Position numbers and translations under genes: made by a program. Below, in pieces: positions 31,454-34,454 of a stretch of DNA of 34,454 nt. The DNA lies in the NCBI GenBank assembly GCA_011389895.1, contig JAABTN010000033.1, positions 1-34,454 of the forward strand, read 5' to 3'. Numbering within the stretch: the stretch's first letter is position 1; every line of letters begins with the position of its first letter. The notes under the pieces are model-generated. The model did no database searches, was not told the DNA's origin, and worked only from the letters and a program-made list of their open reading frames with translations. Origin of the DNA: Maritimibacter sp. Lineage in GTDB: Bacteria > Pseudomonadota > Alphaproteobacteria > Rhodobacterales > Rhodobacteraceae.

Positions 31454-34302
31454 AGTGGCGGGGGCCAAGCCGCGCGCAACCGGTGGCCCGCGCCGGCGCA
31501 CTTCTGGCGGCGCTGTGTCTGGCTGCGATGCCCCTGCGCGCGCAGGACAGATGCGACCTCGAGACGCCGCCGCCCGTGCCGCTCTGCTCGGTCGCGGCCA
31601 TGATCGACGCGATCAATCCGACACAGACCTATGACCTCTTCGGCAACTTGAACCCGGACGCATTTGCCGGCGGGGCCAATGCCGACCTGATGCCGGGACA
31701 GGCCAGCCTGTCGATCTCGGGCGGGATCAGCGCGGGGGGCGCGGCCTGTGCGCGCCACCTCGCGGCAAAACGCATCGGCGGCACCGAGGGCGTGCCGGGG
31801 CTGGATCAGGGGACAGTCGATCTGATCGAGGATATGTCGGGCGAATCCCTCGACCTCCCCACCGCCAGCGGCGGCACCCGGCGCGCGGTGTTCGAGGTGT
31901 TCAGCCCGAACCTGTTTTCGTTTCAGGGCGGCAACCTTGGCCGCCCGCTTGGCTACCTGCATGGCGGTGCCGGGGGCTGGCCCCGAAACAGCGGCGCGCA
32001 TCTGGTCATCGCGCTGACCGATGCCGGGCCGGGCGACCTGCGCGCCGGGGAAAGCTACGCCGCCCGCGCGGTGGGGGTTGGCGCAGAAGGCGACCCGGCG
32101 ACCATCTTCACCTCCTGGACCGGTGAACTTCGCCCGCGCCCCTATCTTCCGCCAAAGACCGAACAACAGCGCCGCGAGCAGGAATTCGAGAAACGCACCT
32201 GTCGCGCCCTGAAACAGGCAGCGCGTAAAACGATGGAATTTTCCGGAATCCCGCTCGACGCAACAGCCGGGCGTCAGGTCAGGGCCACGAATTGCGACGT
32301 TGACGGGGTGGGTCAGGCCGGGACCCGCAAACAAGTCTCGGGCGGCGAGATGTCCGGCTTGGTGCATATCGAGCAGATCACCGACACCAAGGTGATCGGG
32401 CGCTTCGATCTGTCCGGCACCGCGCCCGTGGAACTCCAGCGCCGAACGTGGGATGCACGTTCCCCGGGCCGCGTCGATGTAGATCGCGAGACGGGGGACA
32501 AGCCGCTCAGGCTCACAGGGCGCTTTGCCGCGCCCAACATGCGCACGATGGGCTATTCAATGGCCCTTCTGGAAATCGCGCAGGCCCCCACGGATGGCAC
32601 AGCACCGACCGCCGAGCTGCGCCTTGTCTCGCACCGCCCCGCCCGGGACGCGCAGAACCTGCCATGGGAGACCCCCGGTATTCGCCTTGAATTCAATCGC
32701 CCGCTCGATCCGGCTTCGGTCACGCCGAGGGCCGTGCAGGTTGAAACCGGCTTTGCCGATGGCGCGGGCGGCGTGGACATGCGCCGGGTCGCGACCCGCC
32801 CCCGCCTGTCCGGCGTCGACACGGTCGTGGTGACCCCGCAGGAAGCGCTTCGCGACGGGGTCCGATACCGCGTGACGGTGCGTGCGGGCGCCTCGGGGAT
32901 ACGCGGCGCGGACGGGGAACAGATGGCGGTCGATCAGGTCTGGGGGTTCGACACCATGGTCGATCTCGATGATACAGAGCCGATGCAAGACGGCCTTGCA
33001 GACCATCTTGTGCAGGCGGAGGGGATCGAAAGCGATACGATACAGGTGATCACCGACACGCCATTGGTGCGCGGCAAACCGACGGTGATCCGGACCTACC
33101 CGAAATGGCGCCCCGATCCGGAGATCGCGCCCGGATGGCGGGTTCAATCCTTCCCGGCCCACCTGCGCGTGCGCCCCGGCGACGCGTTGAACGCACCATT
33201 GCTTGCCCCCGAGAAACGGAACGTGACGGTCCGGCGACCCGATATCTTTTCGCCCGAGGAGCGGCGCATGGCGGACAACAGCATCAATTTCTTCGGCTGG
33301 ACGCCCGAGTATGAAGAGGTGAACACCCTGCGCACCGAGGTCGAGCCGGTCCGGGCTTGCGATGGCCCCCCGCGCATCTTTTCAGGCTATGAGAATATCC
33401 GCTGGGATCCGCTCGAACGTGATCTGAACATCGGCTACGTCTTTGCCCGGGTCGGCCCGTGGTACGATATTCTGCCGCAAGACGTGCTCAACGAGGCGGC
33501 GCTGACCGCCGAACGCTCTGAAGATTACATCGAACAGCTTTTTCCCGTGCAGTCGGTTGAGATCACCGAGGGGCCGACGCCGCCACCCGACCCCGATCTC
33601 AACGGCAAGCTCGTCTCGGAGATCGAGAAGATCTATCAGTACGAGATGCTGGCCGAGACCTTTTCCGACGACACCATGGAGACGCTCCGGGCCTTTAACG
33701 ATTTTCTCGCGTCCCCACCTGCCCTGACAGAGAAACTTCGCAAACGCGGTGACGTGCGCTCGGAGCTCATGAATGTCGTGCAGGATCACCTTATCGCGAA
33801 CAACAGCTATGACCGCTTCGATCTTGTCGTGATCTTCATGCCCTACGAGTGGATCAAGCTTGTCGGTGTCGCGGCGATCCCGATCATCGATCAGGCCGAC
33901 AATCCGACGAAGGCGGCGGCGCAACCCTTCATCGGTATGAGCCTGACAAAGGCGCTCACAGGGGTTGAACGCACCGCCAACAACGGCGCCATCGCGCACG
34001 AGGTGGCGCATACCTTTGGGCTCGATCACAAGCCGGGCGTGCCCAACGACAGCTCGACGAGCGCCGTGTCGGACCTTCACGAAGGGACACGGTGGAAAGG
34101 GATCGAAGGGATGCGGATCGCACCGGACGGGCAATCCGGCAAGAACAAATCCTACGAAGACGGCAACGCCGAAACCGAAGAAGAGCTTTTGCCCCTGATG
34201 TTCCCGCGCGCGCAGCCAAAAGGACACCAGTTCATCACCCGGGACCACTATCTTCTGCTTTTGAGAAACCTGAAGAAAGACTTCGTCGCCCTGTCGCCGT
34301 AG
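31450..34302 (+). CDS. Large secreted metzincin-type zinc metalloprotease-like protein
   Basis: A 950-residue exported protein; signal peptide about residues 1-31 (GALLAALCLAAMPLRA, before QDRC). Near residues 390-505 a stretch with GIRLEFNRPLDPASVTPRAV and VVVTPQEALRDGVRYRVTV is a Big_5/SbsA Ig-like domain. The C-terminal region carries HEVAHTFGLDH at residues 850-860, a full HExxHxxGxxH zinc site, and LPLMFP with Met917 as a plausible Met-turn; E851 would be the catalytic base. The rest (30-390, 510-840) matches nothing I recognise. Metzincins usually cleave extracellular proteins. It is the last gene of the operon; 152 bp after its TAG hold no gene I can support. Confidence 0.85.
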   Translation: MKWRGPSRAQPVARAGALLAALCLAAMPLRAQDRCDLETPPPVPLCSVAAMIDAINPTQTYDLFGNLNPDAFAGGANADLMPGQASLSISGGISAGGAACARHLAAKRIGGTEGVPGLDQGTVDLIEDMSGESLDLPTASGGTRRAVFEVFSPNLFSFQGGNLGRPLGYLHGGAGGWPRNSGAHLVIALTDAGPGDLRAGESYAARAVGVGAEGDPATIFTSWTGELRPRPYLPPKTEQQRREQEFEKRTCRALKQAARKTMEFSGIPLDATAGRQVRATNCDVDGVGQAGTRKQVSGGEMSGLVHIEQITDTKVIGRFDLSGTAPVELQRRTWDARSPGRVDVDRETGDKPLRLTGRFAAPNMRTMGYSMALLEIAQAPTDGTAPTAELRLVSHRPARDAQNLPWETPGIRLEFNRPLDPASVTPRAVQVETGFADGAGGVDMRRVATRPRLSGVDTVVVTPQEALRDGVRYRVTVRAGASGIRGADGEQMAVDQVWGFDTMVDLDDTEPMQDGLADHLVQAEGIESDTIQVITDTPLVRGKPTVIRTYPKWRPDPEIAPGWRVQSFPAHLRVRPGDALNAPLLAPEKRNVTVRRPDIFSPEERRMADNSINFFGWTPEYEEVNTLRTEVEPVRACDGPPRIFSGYENIRWDPLERDLNIGYVFARVGPWYDILPQDVLNEAALTAERSEDYIEQLFPVQSVEITEGPTPPPDPDLNGKLVSEIEKIYQYEMLAETFSDDTMETLRAFNDFLASPPALTEKLRKRGDVRSELMNVVQDHLIANNSYDRFDLVVIFMPYEWIKLVGVAAIPIIDQADNPTKAAAQPFIGMSLTKALTGVERTANNGAIAHEVAHTFGLDHKPGVPNDSSTSAVSDLHEGTRWKGIEGMRIAPDGQSGKNKSYEDGNAETEEELLPLMFPRAQPKGHQFITRDHYLLLLRNLKKDFVALSP

Positions 34303-34454
34303 AGCAAGGGATCGCGAATCCTCCACTTGGAAAGCTACGGCTCAAAGGCTGCCGCTTGCCGTTGCCCTGCGGGCAGCAAACATCGGCGCAGACCGGGATT
34401 GACTCTCCGACCTTCATGAATATGACTTTCGTGGAAGTAAATCATACGCTGTCC
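34303..34454. other. Downstream end region, no gene supported
   Basis: After the protease-like gene there is an imperfect inverted repeat GCTGCC (34348-34353) / GGCAGC (34372-34377) without a T-run. A 60-codon minus-strand frame (34235-34417) overlaps the protease gene and shows no ribosome site, so it is not called. The window ends before any following gene can be judged. Confidence 0.3.

Noticed and set aside
34235..34417. 60-aa minus frame at the right end
   Set aside because: It overlaps the 3' end of the protease-like gene, has no ribosome site and matches no family I recognise; it could be a fragment of a repeated element but this cannot be shown from the window.
1..34454. CRISPR arrays, tRNA or rRNA genes, transposases, integrases, attachment sites
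   Set aside because: None was found on reading through; no regular direct repeats with spacers, no cloverleaf-like segments and no recombinase motifs in any frame.

Overview
The window is high-G+C alphaproteobacterial DNA, most likely from a Rhodobacterales (Roseobacter/Paracoccus-type) organism. The basis for this is the gene set and order: a norCBQD cluster followed by nnrS/nnrU, and a pseudoazurin-nirK-nirV cluster around a cysteine-free NnrR regulator, as in Rhodobacter-type denitrifiers, plus TRAP transport and densely packed operons with many 4-bp ATGA stop/start overlaps. No tRNA, rRNA, CRISPR array or insertion sequence was seen.

Region 1 (1-1341) holds the 3' end of an unknown gene, a small two-helix membrane protein coupled to it, and a possible 52-aa ORF. 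Region 2 (1342-11913) is an NO/nitrite respiration island. The minus-strand operon norC-norB-norQ-norD, two small membrane ORFs, nnrS and nnrU makes and supports the cytochrome bc nitric oxide reductase. A DUF1858 gene is divergent from norC. NnrR, a Crp/Fnr-type regulator, lies between this and a plus-strand operon for pseudoazurin, copper nitrite reductase NirK and NirV. Two near-perfect TTTGTGCC(G/A)GCGCAAA boxes lie exactly where an NnrR/FNR-type activator should bind; one of them appears to drive norC and the DUF1858 gene in both directions. Together these genes reduce nitrite to NO to N2O; nitrate reductase and nos genes are not in the window.

Region 3 (12066-25633) looks like a catabolic island. 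It has an acyl-CoA ligase, a hotdog thioesterase, an IclR regulator, a tandem-domain HxlR regulator and a carotenoid-oxygenase-family enzyme. Divergent from the oxygenase is a tightly coupled operon: alpha/beta hydrolase, nitronate-monooxygenase-like flavoprotein, second acyl-CoA ligase, thiolase, a TRAP transporter (P, Q, M) and an ABM-type monooxygenase. My inference is import of an organic acid or related compound, oxidative cleavage of a C=C bond, CoA activation and thiolytic breakdown. The substrate is unknown; apocarotenoid, terpenoid or phenylpropenoid compounds are candidates. Two sets of repeated motifs (a 17-bp palindrome within a conserved 32-bp block, and TAGACCAAA elements) mark its promoters.

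Region 4 (25744-34302) has a GAF-like/LuxR regulator divergent from a five-gene operon whose products all carry export signals: a VWA protein with a beta-sandwich-like C-terminus, a WG-repeat protein, two small unknown proteins and a 950-aa protein with a metzincin zinc-protease motif near its C-terminus. All four internal junctions are ATGA overlaps. I could not assign this operon to any described system, and it is the best candidate in the window for something new.
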